From: Pontibacterium sinense
GTDB lineage: Bacteria; Pseudomonadota; Gammaproteobacteria; Pseudomonadales; Balneatricaceae
DNA length: 51,692 nucleotides
NCBI RefSeq assembly: GCF_015209595.1
Contig: NZ_JADEYS010000029.1
Location: 1 to 51,692 of the forward strand
Direction of reading: 5' to 3'
The notes beneath the pieces are model-generated. The model was not told where the DNA came from and ran no database searches. It saw only the letters and a list, made by a program, of their open reading frames with translations. The translations under genes and the position numbers were made by a program. Within the stretch, counting starts at the first letter, position 1; every line of letters begins with the position of its first letter. Shown one piece after another: positions 25,492-34,550 of the stretch.

Positions 25492-25552
25492 CTGTCAACA
25501 TTGACAATTTAAGGTGAAGTTATATAAATTGTCAAAAATGACAACTTATATA
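25492..25552. promoter_or_regulatory. Divergent promoters bounded by two TTGTCA-type operators
   Basis: Operator 1 is TGTCAACATTGACA (25493-25506). Operator 2 is TTGTCA-A4-TGACAA (25529-25544), extended by AT-rich arms to a 32-bp palindrome with one mismatch (25521-25552). Their half-sites start 37 bp apart. The minus-strand promoter reads TTGACA (inside operator 2), 17-bp spacer, TTAAAT. The plus-strand promoter reads TTGACA 25501-25506 (inside operator 1), 16-bp spacer, TATAAA 25523-25528. One regulator could therefore block both directions. Confidence 0.75.
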
Positions 25553-25580
25553 TTGATCTACAGCAGGGTTTTGAGAGGGC

Positions 25581-26453
25581 GTGGTGTTGAATAACAGAAA
25601 GGTGGATCTGCGTACTTTAATCAGGCGTAACCGCAGGCGAGTGTCTGCAACCTGGTGTCTTGTTTTAGTCGAAAACTTCCTGTTGGCATCCATTCCCCTG
25701 TTTATCGGATTTACCATTGACGGTCTTCAAGAGGGAAATATTGATGACCTGATCTCGCTCTTTGTTGTACTGATGTTGTTGACGCTGATTTCGGTGGCGC
25801 GACGTGTCTATGACACGCGGGTATATGGGGCCATGAAAGTTGTGTTGGGCTTGGAAGTGGATAGCCTTAATCACGCGTTGCCATTGTCGGTACGCAGTGC
25901 TCGCCTGGACATGTCGCGGGAGTTGGTCGACTTCCTAGAGCATCAGGTGCCGCAGCTCATCACAAGCATGACTCAGATAATCGTGTCGCTGGTGGTGTTA
26001 ACGTCGTTTGGGGGAGATCTTGCTTTATCCGCTTTGGGAGTCACGGTGGTGATGTTATTGCTATATAGCTGTTTTCATCGCACGTTCTATCGACTCAACC
26101 AAGCGCTAAATGCTCAGGTTGAACGTCAGGTGTCCCTGTTGGAGCGAAGCAGTCGCTTTTACCTGTCATTACCTAAACATTTGTCATTGCTGCGCCGCTG
26201 GGAGGTGAAGCAGTCTGATACTGAAGCGGTTCTTTATGGCCTGATATTCGCGGCAATATCGGTATTTATCGTAGGGAACTTGTGGCTGGCAGCACGGCTT
26301 GATGGCTTGACCGTAGGAACAATTTTTTCAATTGTTACCTATTCATGGGAATACATTGGTGCGGCTCTGATATTACCTGAAGCGCTGCAGGGTTTTACAC
26401 GGTTGAATGAAATCACGGCACGAATCAACAATTCGCAAAATGTACTTCAGTAA
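25581..26453 (+). CDS. ABC transporter six-helix membrane domain lacking the ATPase
   Basis: About 290 residues. Six hydrophobic segments in the pattern of a type-I ABC exporter half (pairs at about 25-70, 130-170 and 215-265), with the exporter-like segment RLDMSRELVDFLEHQVPQLI in the first cytoplasmic loop. The protein ends shortly after segment six; no Walker A, signature or Walker B motifs follow, and the reading frame closes normally. GAGAGGG lies just upstream; GTG 25581, GTG 25584 or TTG 25587 could be the start. It may recruit an ATPase from elsewhere or act without one. It is divergent from the radical SAM operon under shared operators. Confidence 0.75.
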   Translation: MVLNNRKVDLRTLIRRNRRRVSATWCLVLVENFLLASIPLFIGFTIDGLQEGNIDDLISLFVVLMLLTLISVARRVYDTRVYGAMKVVLGLEVDSLNHALPLSVRSARLDMSRELVDFLEHQVPQLITSMTQIIVSLVVLTSFGGDLALSALGVTVVMLLLYSCFHRTFYRLNQALNAQVERQVSLLERSSRFYLSLPKHLSLLRRWEVKQSDTEAVLYGLIFAAISVFIVGNLWLAARLDGLTVGTIFSIVTYSWEYIGAALILPEALQGFTRLNEITARINNSQNVLQ

Positions 26454-26630
26454 ATAAACGTACACCTCAATAGAAACGCTGAAGGTATGCCTGGATGTTT
26501 CTGGAAATTTCACTATGAATGAAATATCAGGTGATCTTATACATTGTTCAAAATTCTTTAATTGACCTATTTTGGTGCATGCGGATAATGCCGCCTTCTC
26601 TCCATATCGCTGAAGTGTGTTTCGCAATCC

Positions 26631-27554
26631 ATGCAACCATCAAATCTGCCACAAAATGGTCTTTTCTGGACCTTGTCTGCCTACACTGTTTGGGGGCTGA
26701 TGCCCTTGTTCTATCAGCATCTCAAAGGTGTTGAGGCGATGGAGATCTTTGCCCTGCGTGTGCTGTGGTCGGTTCCTCTCATGGCGTTGCTTTTGTGGCT
26801 GACGGTCACCCCTGTGCGGGTGTTCAAGATGTTGATGGAGCCTAAGACGTTTTTTTGGCTATTTCTCTCTACGGCCTGTATCTCTACGAGTTGGTACCTG
26901 AATACGTGGGGGGCGACCCATGGGCAGGTCTTAATGGTTAGTCTTGCGTTCTTTCTTACTCCGCTGATCAGTATTTTGATTGGTGTGTTTTACCTCCGCG
27001 AGCGGTTAACCCCCTTGCAAAAGTTGGCGCTGATTCTGTGTGCGTCTGGTTTTATCTATGCATGCCTTAACCTTGATACGTTTCCGTGGATTACTGTCGG
27101 TATCGCGCTGGCATTTGGTTGTTATGGTGTGATCAAAAAGCAGGTGAAGATCGATACATTGAACGGGCTGAGTGCGGAAGTGATCCTGATGATTCCGTTT
27201 GCCTTGTTTTACCTGATCGGTACAGCAGGTGAAACCCACTGGGAAGCGGGAGAGGGCGATGTGCGTTTGCTGTTGGCTCTGACTGCACCTATGACGATCT
27301 TGCCGCTAGGCTTGTTTGCTTTTGGCGTGGTGCGTATGAAAAACCTGTCGTCGGTCGCCATTCTGCAATATATCGAACCCACCTTGTACTTCTTGCTTGC
27401 GGTATTCGTATTTGGCGAAGCGATTGATGCCGAACGTCTCACCACCTTTGGCCTCGTCTGGGCAGGGTTTATCGTATTCTCTGTTGACGCGTTGAAACGT
27501 GCAAAAGTGGCTAAAGCAGTGGGTACCCTTGAGCTGGATAAACCCAATATTTAG
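26631..27554 (+). CDS. rarD: EamA-family transporter, RarD type
   Basis: A 307-residue membrane protein with ten hydrophobic segments (two EamA repeats). The N-terminal LFWTLSAYTVWGLMPLFYQHL and the SWYLNTWGATHGQVLMVSLAFFLTPL region near residue 90 identify the RarD subgroup of drug/metabolite transporters. Substrates are not settled; family members export amino acids or metabolites. The ribosome site is weak. It stands alone between the ABC-like gene and the aldehyde dehydrogenase. Confidence 0.9.
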   Translation: MQPSNLPQNGLFWTLSAYTVWGLMPLFYQHLKGVEAMEIFALRVLWSVPLMALLLWLTVTPVRVFKMLMEPKTFFWLFLSTACISTSWYLNTWGATHGQVLMVSLAFFLTPLISILIGVFYLRERLTPLQKLALILCASGFIYACLNLDTFPWITVGIALAFGCYGVIKKQVKIDTLNGLSAEVILMIPFALFYLIGTAGETHWEAGEGDVRLLLALTAPMTILPLGLFAFGVVRMKNLSSVAILQYIEPTLYFLLAVFVFGEAIDAERLTTFGLVWAGFIVFSVDALKRAKVAKAVGTLELDKPNI

Positions 27555-27777
27555 CGTTTGGCAGCTCATCTAAAAAATGACATCTGGTGTTGCAGGGCGT
27601 GCGTATATGCATTGCTGATACGGCCTGCAATGCCGGAAATGTTATCCCTCCCTCTCATCCATTACTCTCATCCGTCGCTCTGAATGATTGGGTGTGTCCA
27701 AAAAATTATCCTGTTTTGCTGCCCATTGGTCGAAATCGTCCTTTATAAGTGAAAACCATGACTTAGACTAAAGGAAG

Positions 27778-27812
27778 TAGGTACTATTACTTACTGTATT
27801 TGTATGTACCTA
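27778..27812. promoter_or_regulatory. Inverted repeat upstream of the aldehyde dehydrogenase
   Basis: TAGGTAC (27778-27784) and GTACCTA (27806-27812), separated by 21 bp, lie 35-70 bp before ATG 27847 in an otherwise empty 290-bp interval. Possible operator; regulator unknown. Confidence 0.4.
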
Positions 27813-27846
27813 ATAACAATAGTCACTAGAGCAAAGGGCGATAAGG

Positions 27847-29280
27847 ATGCTGGAAAAGCGCGAGTTTTATATCAATGGGCAGTGGGTTTCACCTGTTCGT
27901 ACAAATGACTTCGAGGTGATTAATCCGTCGACAGAAGAGTCGTGCGCAGTGATCTCTCTGGGTGCCAAGGAAGATACTGATGCCGCTGTGGCCGCAGCGC
28001 GCAACGCCTTTGAAAGTTGGAGTCAGACCAGCAAAGAAGAACGTATGGCGTTACTGGAAAAGCTCTACGCCATTTACAAAACACGTTCGGGTGAGATGGC
28101 TGAAGCTATTTCAACAGAGATGGGTGCGCCGATGGCGCTGGCAAAAACGGCCCAATGGGGTGCGGGTGCCGGGCATATCAAGAACCTGATGCGTGCATTG
28201 AAGAACTTCGAGTTTGAGCAGCCATTGGGCGATCACGCGCCTAATAACCATATCCTGTATGAGCCGGTAGGCGTTTGCGGTTTGATTACGCCGTGGAACT
28301 GGCCGATGAATCAGGTGGCATTGAAGGTGATTGCAGCGATGGCTGCGGGTTGCACGATGGTGCTCAAACCATCTGAAGTGTCTCCTCTATCCTCCTTGCT
28401 GTTTGCTGAAATGATCCATGAGGCAGGTTTTCCGGCAGGTGTATTTAACCTTGTGAATGGTGATGGTGTTGGGGTGGGCTCTGAGCTATCCGGTCACCCT
28501 GATGTTGATATGATCTCGTTTACGGGTTCCACCCGTGCAGGTGTGGCGATCTCCAAAAATGCAGCGGACACGGTAAAGCGTGTGAGCCTGGAGCTGGGCG
28601 GTAAAGGTGCGAATATCGTCTTTGCTGATGCCGATGAAAAAGCTGTAGTGCGCGGTGTACGCCATTGCTTTAATAACACCGGACAGTCCTGTAATGCGCC
28701 AACGCGGATGCTGGTTGAACGCTCTATTTATGATCAAGCGGTGGCGACGGCGGCGGATGTGGCAGCGAAGACCAGTGTTGATCTCGCGTCAATTGAGGGG
28801 CGTCATATCGGTCCAGTGGTCTCTGGTCTGCAGTATGAGAAGATTCAGGGAATGATTGATAAAGGTATCGCAGAGGGTGCGCGTCTGGTCGCGGGTGGCC
28901 CCGGCAAACCTGAAGGATTGGAAAAGGGCTACTTTGTGCGGCCAACCGTGTTCGCTGATGTGAATAATGAGATGGCGATTGCGCGTGAAGAGATCTTTGG
29001 TCCAGTGCTGTCTATCATCCCGTTTGATAGCGAAGAAGAAGCGGTCCAGATTGCGAACGATACCCTCTACGGACTGACCAATTATATCCAGACGCAGGAT
29101 GGCGACAAAGCAAACCGTATCGCGCGTCAGTTGCGTTCCGGCATGGTCCAGATTAATGGTGAGATGTTGGGAGCGGGGGCGCCGTTCGGTGGTTATAAAC
29201 AATCAGGTAACGGTCGCGAAGGTGGCACTTGGGGTCTAGAGGAATTTCTTGAAGTTAAAGTGGTAACCGGTTGGTTATAA
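27847..29280 (+). CDS. NAD(P)-dependent aldehyde dehydrogenase
   Basis: A 477-residue ALDH-superfamily enzyme. Visible residues are Asn151 (PWNWP), Lys174 (KPSE), Glu249 (LELGGK) and the nucleophile Cys282 (NTGQSC), so it is a complete non-acylating dehydrogenase. AAAGGG lies eight bases before the ATG. It is a single-gene unit with its own terminator. Broad sequence type is that of short-chain or semialdehyde dehydrogenases; I cannot assign the substrate. Confidence 0.93.
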   Translation: MLEKREFYINGQWVSPVRTNDFEVINPSTEESCAVISLGAKEDTDAAVAAARNAFESWSQTSKEERMALLEKLYAIYKTRSGEMAEAISTEMGAPMALAKTAQWGAGAGHIKNLMRALKNFEFEQPLGDHAPNNHILYEPVGVCGLITPWNWPMNQVALKVIAAMAAGCTMVLKPSEVSPLSSLLFAEMIHEAGFPAGVFNLVNGDGVGVGSELSGHPDVDMISFTGSTRAGVAISKNAADTVKRVSLELGGKGANIVFADADEKAVVRGVRHCFNNTGQSCNAPTRMLVERSIYDQAVATAADVAAKTSVDLASIEGRHIGPVVSGLQYEKIQGMIDKGIAEGARLVAGGPGKPEGLEKGYFVRPTVFADVNNEMAIAREEIFGPVLSIIPFDSEEEAVQIANDTLYGLTNYIQTQDGDKANRIARQLRSGMVQINGEMLGAGAPFGGYKQSGNGREGGTWGLEEFLEVKVVTGWL

Positions 29281-29298
29281 AGAAAAAATAGTAATTAG

Positions 29299-29324
29299 AG
29301 GCGCCGATTTATGGCGCCTTTTTT
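29299..29324 (+). terminator. Rho-independent terminator
   Basis: AGGCGCC (29299-29305) pairs with GGCGCCT (29313-29319) followed by a T-run, 19 bp past the aldehyde dehydrogenase stop. Confidence 0.9.
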
Positions 29325-29356
29325 GTGTCTGTGTACTTTATGTCTGGATGTGTTTT

Positions 29357-29400
29357 GTAGGGCTGCCTTTAGGCTGCCGGTAGGCTGAAGCCTACCCTAC
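29357..29400. repeat. Second type of extragenic palindrome
   Basis: GGTAGGC/GCCTACC (29379-29396) nested within GTAGGG/CCCTAC (29357-29362, 29395-29400). The GTAG foot is shared with REP elements, but the stem differs from the TTGGGA family near the RAYT gene. Confidence 0.6.
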
Positions 29401-29597
29401 ATAGTTCGATGAATAGATTTGTCAAAATATCCTGCCTAATGCATTGGTTTGGGGCCAACCTTAACTCCCTGTTTAGGCCAGTCCCCCTCTGGTACCACCG
29501 TTTTCCATGCTGGTCCCATCTGCGCCCGCGGTCTGGTCGTTGTCTGGAAACAGCCCCCCCCATAGCATGAATATCAGAGCTATAACTTCGTGAGGCT

Positions 29598-29641
29598 GTC
29601 CTAGTGGTTTAGGACAAACCGACGCTCGTCGCGGTATATAA
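29598..29641 (+). promoter_or_regulatory. Overlapping palindromes and -10 before soeA
   Basis: GTCCTA-N6-TAGGAC (29598-29615) overlaps GGTTT-N5-AAACC (29606-29620); TATATAA follows at 29635-29641. The palindromes would cover the -35 region. The interval 29325-29687 holds no gene. Confidence 0.45.
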
Positions 29642-29687
29642 AAACTGCGTCAGTGATACGGCACTGATGCAACGGTGGATAATAAAT

Positions 29688-32612
29688 ATGACAAGCCAAG
29701 CCAATGTAATTCCGGTTCAGTCTGGCCTTCCTGAGTTTGAAGATCGGGACAACCAAGAGACCAAATATACGACCTGTTATATGTGCGCCTGTCGCTGTGG
29801 TATCAAAGTCACAGTAGAGGACAACAAGGTCCGTTTCATTCAGGGTAACCCCAACCATCCAATCAATAAGGGTGTTCTCTGCGCCAAAGGTAACTCAGGC
29901 ATTATGAAGCAGTACTCTCCGGCGAAGCTTAGCTCGCCGTTGCTGCGTAAGCCGGGAACCGAACGTGGTGCAGGTGAGTTCGAAGAGATCTCCTGGGATC
30001 AGGCGCTGGATATGCTTGAAAAGCGCCTGTCTCACATCCGTGCAACCGACCCTAAAAAGCTGGCGTACTTCACCGGCCGTGACCAGATGCAGGCTCTGAC
30101 CGGCATGTGGGCGAGCCAGTTCGGTACGATCAACTGGGCTGCACACGGTGGCTTCTGCTCCGTGAACATGGCGGCGGGTGGTTTGTACACCATGGGCCAC
30201 GCGTTCTGGGAATTTGGCGATCCGGATTGGGATAACACCAAATACTTCATGATGTGGGGTGTGGCGGAAGACCACAGCTCCAACCCGATCAAGTTGGGTC
30301 TGAAGAAGCTCAAAGAGCGCGGTGCTAAGTTTGTTGCTGTGAACCCTGTTCGTACCGGCTATCAGGCGATTGCCGATGAGTGGGTTGCGATCCGTCCGGG
30401 TACTGATGCAGTGCTGGCGCTGTCGATGGTTCACGTACTGCTGAAAAATAAGCTGGTGGACGAAGAGTTCCTGATTCGCTACACCAACTCACCTCAGCTG
30501 GTCGTGAATACTCCGGGACAGAAGGGTGATGGTCTGTTCTACCGCGGTGAAAGCGGTGAGATCCAAGTGTGGGATCTGGTAAAAGAAGAGTATGTTGACG
30601 CGAACCTGCCTGACATCAATCCAGCCCTGTTTGGTGAGTTCACCATGCCGGATGGCACGCCTGTCCGCACCGCCATGACTATCATGATTGATAAGTACAT
30701 GGATGAGCAGTACGCACCGGAAAATGCCGCGAAAGAGTGTGGTGTTTCCGCTGAAGATATCGAACGCATGGCGCTGGAAATGGCGCACGTCGCGTTCAAA
30801 GAAACCATTACTATCGATGTAGAGTGGACCGACTGGGCTGGCCGCAAGCAGGACAAGTTCATTGGTCGTCCGGTATCCATGCACGCAATGCGTGGTATCT
30901 CCGCACACTCCAACGGATTCCAGACCTGTCGCGCAATTCACTTGCTGCAGGTTCTACTGGGCACGATTGACTGCCCTGGGGGCCACCTGGCGAAGCCACC
31001 GTTCCCTAAACATGTTCCACCGGGTATCAAACCAGCCAAAGAGATGGCGCCGAATACACCACTGAAATCGCCACCTCTGGGCTTCCCAACGTGTCCTGAA
31101 GATCTGGCGATTGATGCGGATGGTAATCCACTGCGTATCGATAAAGCCTACAGCTGGGATGCTCCGGTTTCTTGTCACGGTCTGATGCACATGGTGATCA
31201 GCAATGCAGTGAAGGGTGATCCGTATGAGATCGATACCCTGATGCTATTCATGGCCAACATGGCATGGAACTCCAGCATGAACACGGCTCAGACGATGGA
31301 CATGCTGTGTGAGAAGAAAGAGGACGGTGAGTACAAGATCCCGTTCATCGTCTGCTCCGATGCATTCAACTCCGAGATGGTGGCTTACTCTGATCTGGTA
31401 CTGCCAGATACCACGTATCTTGAGCGTTACGACACCATCTCCATGCTTGACCGTCCAATCTCCGAGCCGCATGCGGCATGTGACTCTGTACGTATCCCAG
31501 TGGTACAGCCGGATCGCAACGTGATGAGCTGGCAGGAAGTGATGGTAGAGATGGCAGGACGCTTAGGCTTCCCGGCATTTAGCAAACCTGAAGGTGGCCG
31601 TAAGTACGAAGGCTATAAAGACTTCATCGTTAACTTCGAAAAAGAACCGGGTATCGGTTTCCTGGCGGGTTATCGCGGTAAAGACGGTGACAAGTCTCTG
31701 CGCGGTGAGCCTAACCCACGTCAGTGGGAAGCCTACGAAGAGAACGAAGGTTTCTTCGAGATGCATCTCGAACCGAACCAGCGTTACATGCGTCACGCCA
31801 ACAAAGACTATCTGGAGCTTGCAAAAGAAGCCGCATGGGTCGGCTCGACCAACCAGATTGTTATCGAGCTGTACTCTGAGAAGATTCAGACGTTCCGTTT
31901 GGCGGGACAGGGCTTGTACGACGGTCCGATGCCAACCGAAGAGCACCACAAAGAGCGTCTGGTGAAATACTTCGATCCACTGCCAACGTACTACATGCCA
32001 CTGGAAGAGCAGCGTATCGATCGCGAGGAATACCCATTCCACGCCGTCAACCAGCGTCCAATGTTCATGTATCACAGCTGGGATAGCCAGAACGCGTGGT
32101 TGCGTCAGATCATGTCGCAGAACTACCTGTTCATGAACCGTGTCGCTGCCGAGAAGATGGGTATCGATGACCTGTCTTGGGTATGGGTTGAATCCCATAA
32201 CGGCAAAATCCGTGTGCAGATCAAGCATATGGAAGGCACCAACGAGCAGACGGTCTGGACCTGGAACGCCATTGCGAAGCGTGGCGGTGCATGGGGTCTG
32301 TCCGACGATGCGAACGAAGCGACCGATGCGTTCCTGATGAACCATCTGATCTCCGAACTGTTGCCGCAGAAAGGTGACAATGAGGACCGTGTAACAAACT
32401 CTGACCCGATCACCGGTCAGGCAGCATGGTATGACCTGCGTGTGAAAATCACACCAGCGGCACCGGGTGAAACAGGCGCATGGCCAAGCTTCAGCGCGCT
32501 GAAGTCACAGCCAAACGCGAAGCCGTCACCGGATATGTTGAGCTACACGTCCCACGAAAACGTCAACCTGAACCGCCCGATGTCAGACATCCTGACCCGT
32601 GGCGAGAAGTAA
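29688..32612 (+). CDS. soeA: Molybdopterin catalytic subunit, SoeA-type sulfite dehydrogenase
   Basis: A 974-residue DMSO-reductase-superfamily protein. Residues 30-65 bind a [4Fe-4S] cluster: Cys30-x2-Cys33-x3-Cys37-x27-Cys65. Cys157 in HGGFCSVN is the likely molybdenum ligand, as in the thiosulfate/polysulfide reductase and Soe branch. No Tat signal is seen, which fits Soe, whose catalytic subunit faces the cytoplasm. It would oxidise sulfite to sulfate and pass electrons to SoeB and SoeC. ATG 29688 follows GGTGGA; an earlier ATG at 29667 lacks a ribosome site. The Soe assignment is by recalled sequence type; another sulfur-compound reductase is possible. Confidence 0.72.
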   Translation: MTSQANVIPVQSGLPEFEDRDNQETKYTTCYMCACRCGIKVTVEDNKVRFIQGNPNHPINKGVLCAKGNSGIMKQYSPAKLSSPLLRKPGTERGAGEFEEISWDQALDMLEKRLSHIRATDPKKLAYFTGRDQMQALTGMWASQFGTINWAAHGGFCSVNMAAGGLYTMGHAFWEFGDPDWDNTKYFMMWGVAEDHSSNPIKLGLKKLKERGAKFVAVNPVRTGYQAIADEWVAIRPGTDAVLALSMVHVLLKNKLVDEEFLIRYTNSPQLVVNTPGQKGDGLFYRGESGEIQVWDLVKEEYVDANLPDINPALFGEFTMPDGTPVRTAMTIMIDKYMDEQYAPENAAKECGVSAEDIERMALEMAHVAFKETITIDVEWTDWAGRKQDKFIGRPVSMHAMRGISAHSNGFQTCRAIHLLQVLLGTIDCPGGHLAKPPFPKHVPPGIKPAKEMAPNTPLKSPPLGFPTCPEDLAIDADGNPLRIDKAYSWDAPVSCHGLMHMVISNAVKGDPYEIDTLMLFMANMAWNSSMNTAQTMDMLCEKKEDGEYKIPFIVCSDAFNSEMVAYSDLVLPDTTYLERYDTISMLDRPISEPHAACDSVRIPVVQPDRNVMSWQEVMVEMAGRLGFPAFSKPEGGRKYEGYKDFIVNFEKEPGIGFLAGYRGKDGDKSLRGEPNPRQWEAYEENEGFFEMHLEPNQRYMRHANKDYLELAKEAAWVGSTNQIVIELYSEKIQTFRLAGQGLYDGPMPTEEHHKERLVKYFDPLPTYYMPLEEQRIDREEYPFHAVNQRPMFMYHSWDSQNAWLRQIMSQNYLFMNRVAAEKMGIDDLSWVWVESHNGKIRVQIKHMEGTNEQTVWTWNAIAKRGGAWGLSDDANEATDAFLMNHLISELLPQKGDNEDRVTNSDPITGQAAWYDLRVKITPAAPGETGAWPSFSALKSQPNAKPSPDMLSYTSHENVNLNRPMSDILTRGEK

Positions 32613-32633
32613 CAGCAGACGGAGAATAAAAAG

Positions 32634-33323
32634 ATGAAATTAGGTCTGGTTGTTGATCTCGATACTTGTGTGGGCTGCCACGGTTGCGCCACCGCCTGTA
32701 AGCAATGGAATACGTCCGGCACCATCGGTCCGTTGTCGGATGAAAATCCGTACGGCAAAGATCCGAACGGTGCATGGCTGAACCGTATCCGCACCTATGA
32801 GGTGGACGATACGCCAAACAGCAAAACCGTCAACATGCCGATGTCATGTATGCACTGTGATAATGCTGCATGTGTCACCGTCTGCCCGACAGGTGCGTCT
32901 TATAAGCGTGAAGAAGACGGTATCGTTCTGGTCGATCAGGATAAATGCATGGGCTGTAACTTATGCTCATGGGCGTGTCCATACGGTGCGCGTGAACTCG
33001 ATCCACAAGAAGGCACAATGAAGAAGTGTACTCTCTGTGTGGACCGTATTTACGATGAAAAATTGCCGGAAGACGAGCGTAAGCCAGCATGTGTTATGAC
33101 CTGCCCGACGAAGTCCCGTGTATTCGGTGACTTTGATGATCCAAACTCTGAAGTCAGCCAGCTGGTACGTGATCGTGCCGGTAAACAGCTGATGCCAGAG
33201 CTGGGTTACGAGCCTGTAAATACCTACTTGCCGCCGCGTAATAAGCCGGTTGTAGAGATGTATGAAACCACTTCTCTGAAAGATACGGTGAAGGGTTGGG
33301 TCAATAAGGTTATCGCTCGCTGA
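32634..33323 (+). CDS. soeB: Iron-sulfur electron-transfer subunit (SoeB type)
   Basis: A 229-residue ferredoxin-like protein with four [4Fe-4S] cluster motifs, beginning Cys12-x2-Cys15-x2-Cys18-x3-Cys22, then SCMHCDNAACVTVCP, KCMGCNLCSWACP and KKCTLCVDRI...CVMTCP. This is the arrangement of DmsB/PhsB/SoeB subunits that wire the molybdenum site to the membrane subunit. GGAG precedes the ATG and the gene lies 21 bp after soeA. No signal peptide. Confidence 0.85.
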   Translation: MKLGLVVDLDTCVGCHGCATACKQWNTSGTIGPLSDENPYGKDPNGAWLNRIRTYEVDDTPNSKTVNMPMSCMHCDNAACVTVCPTGASYKREEDGIVLVDQDKCMGCNLCSWACPYGARELDPQEGTMKKCTLCVDRIYDEKLPEDERKPACVMTCPTKSRVFGDFDDPNSEVSQLVRDRAGKQLMPELGYEPVNTYLPPRNKPVVEMYETTSLKDTVKGWVNKVIAR

Positions 33324-33484
33324 TAATGGCTGCGGGTGATCGCGCAGGCTCCTGCGTTGATCACCTTTGCAATCCGCTATCGCAGATTGGTATTCGAAAA
33401 CAACAATAAAGTTTTGTCGGTTAGTAGCACCGACAAGCCGGGCCGCCTCCACTGGCCCGGCACCCTTATAACGGAGACGTTACT

Positions 33485-34414
33485 ATGCATCCGGCTTTTT
33501 CAGTACTCGTATTCACCGTGATGTCAGGGGCAGGTTACGGCCTGATTACTCTGATGATCCTGGGGCACCTGTTTGGTTTGCCTCAGCTGCAGGACAGCAC
33601 CGTTTTGTTGACGGGGGGCGGTTTGGCCTTTGCGTTGATCAGCGGTGGTTTGCTGTCATCCACGCTTCACTTGGCTAATCCTAAGAATGCATGGCGTTCT
33701 TTCAGCCGTTTTAAAACATCCTGGTTGTCTCGCGAAGCCGTATTTGCTGTCCTGTTCTACCCATTCCTACTGGGTTATCTGGCAAATATCTGGGCGAATG
33801 GTACAGAAGTAACTGGTATCGCTCAGCTTGCAGGCTTCGGCGCTGCGGCGTTGGCAATGGTGACGCTGTTCTGCACCAGTATGATTTACGCAAGCCTTAA
33901 AACCATCCGTCAGTGGAACTCATCCTTGACCCCGGTAAACTATATCGCGCTGGGCCTGATGTCAGGTTCTCTGCTGTTGGCTGCGGTGCAGTCTGCGGTG
34001 ACCGGTGACCTGTCCTCAACATTGCACACTATTGCGATGGGATTGGTTGTTCTGGGTGCGGTCGTGAAGGTTATTTACCTGTTCTGGATTGGTAAGCCTG
34101 CAGGCAGCACAATTAATACAGCAACAGGCTTTACGCAGGCGAGTGTGCGTTTGTTGGATCAGGGCCATACGTCTAACGGCTTCCTGAACAATGAATTTGG
34201 TTACACCGTTGAAGCGAACAAGTTAGTCCGTCTGCGTGTGTTGATGGTAGCAATCGCTTTCGTCCTGCCATTCCTGCTATTGCTGACCAGCAGCGCAGGT
34301 CTGTTAGTACTGGCAGCGATTCTGACCATTATTGGTCTGTTGGTAGAACGCTGGTTGTTCTTCGCAGAAGCGCGTCACGTTGTACGTTTGTTCCATGGTG
34401 ACCAGCGCGTCTAA
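33485..34414 (+). CDS. soeC: DmsC/NrfD-type membrane anchor (SoeC type)
   Basis: A 309-residue membrane protein with about eight hydrophobic segments, of the DmsC family that exchanges electrons with the quinone pool. N-terminal MHPAFSVLVFTVMSGAGYGL and the internal LGRPKNAWR-like sequence LANPKNAWRSFSRFKTSWLSRE (residues ~61-82) are family landmarks. GGAG precedes the ATG. It follows soeB after 160 bp in the order A-B-C typical of sulfite dehydrogenase operons. Confidence 0.85.
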   Translation: MHPAFSVLVFTVMSGAGYGLITLMILGHLFGLPQLQDSTVLLTGGGLAFALISGGLLSSTLHLANPKNAWRSFSRFKTSWLSREAVFAVLFYPFLLGYLANIWANGTEVTGIAQLAGFGAAALAMVTLFCTSMIYASLKTIRQWNSSLTPVNYIALGLMSGSLLLAAVQSAVTGDLSSTLHTIAMGLVVLGAVVKVIYLFWIGKPAGSTINTATGFTQASVRLLDQGHTSNGFLNNEFGYTVEANKLVRLRVLMVAIAFVLPFLLLLTSSAGLLVLAAILTIIGLLVERWLFFAEARHVVRLFHGDQRV

Positions 34415-34550
34415 AATACGGCTGTAATGCAAAGCGCTGGAGAGGGTAATATGACGTTTTTACCTAACCCGGCGCTTTTTACGTTTTGGTCTGCACACTG
34501 GCCTGTTATAGAGTTTTGGTACAGTGGGCAGCGCAGGAAGGAGATGTATT

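Noticed and set aside
31563-32345. 260-codon minus-strand frame opposite soeA
   Set aside because: Shadow of the molybdopterin subunit; no ribosome site or family features.
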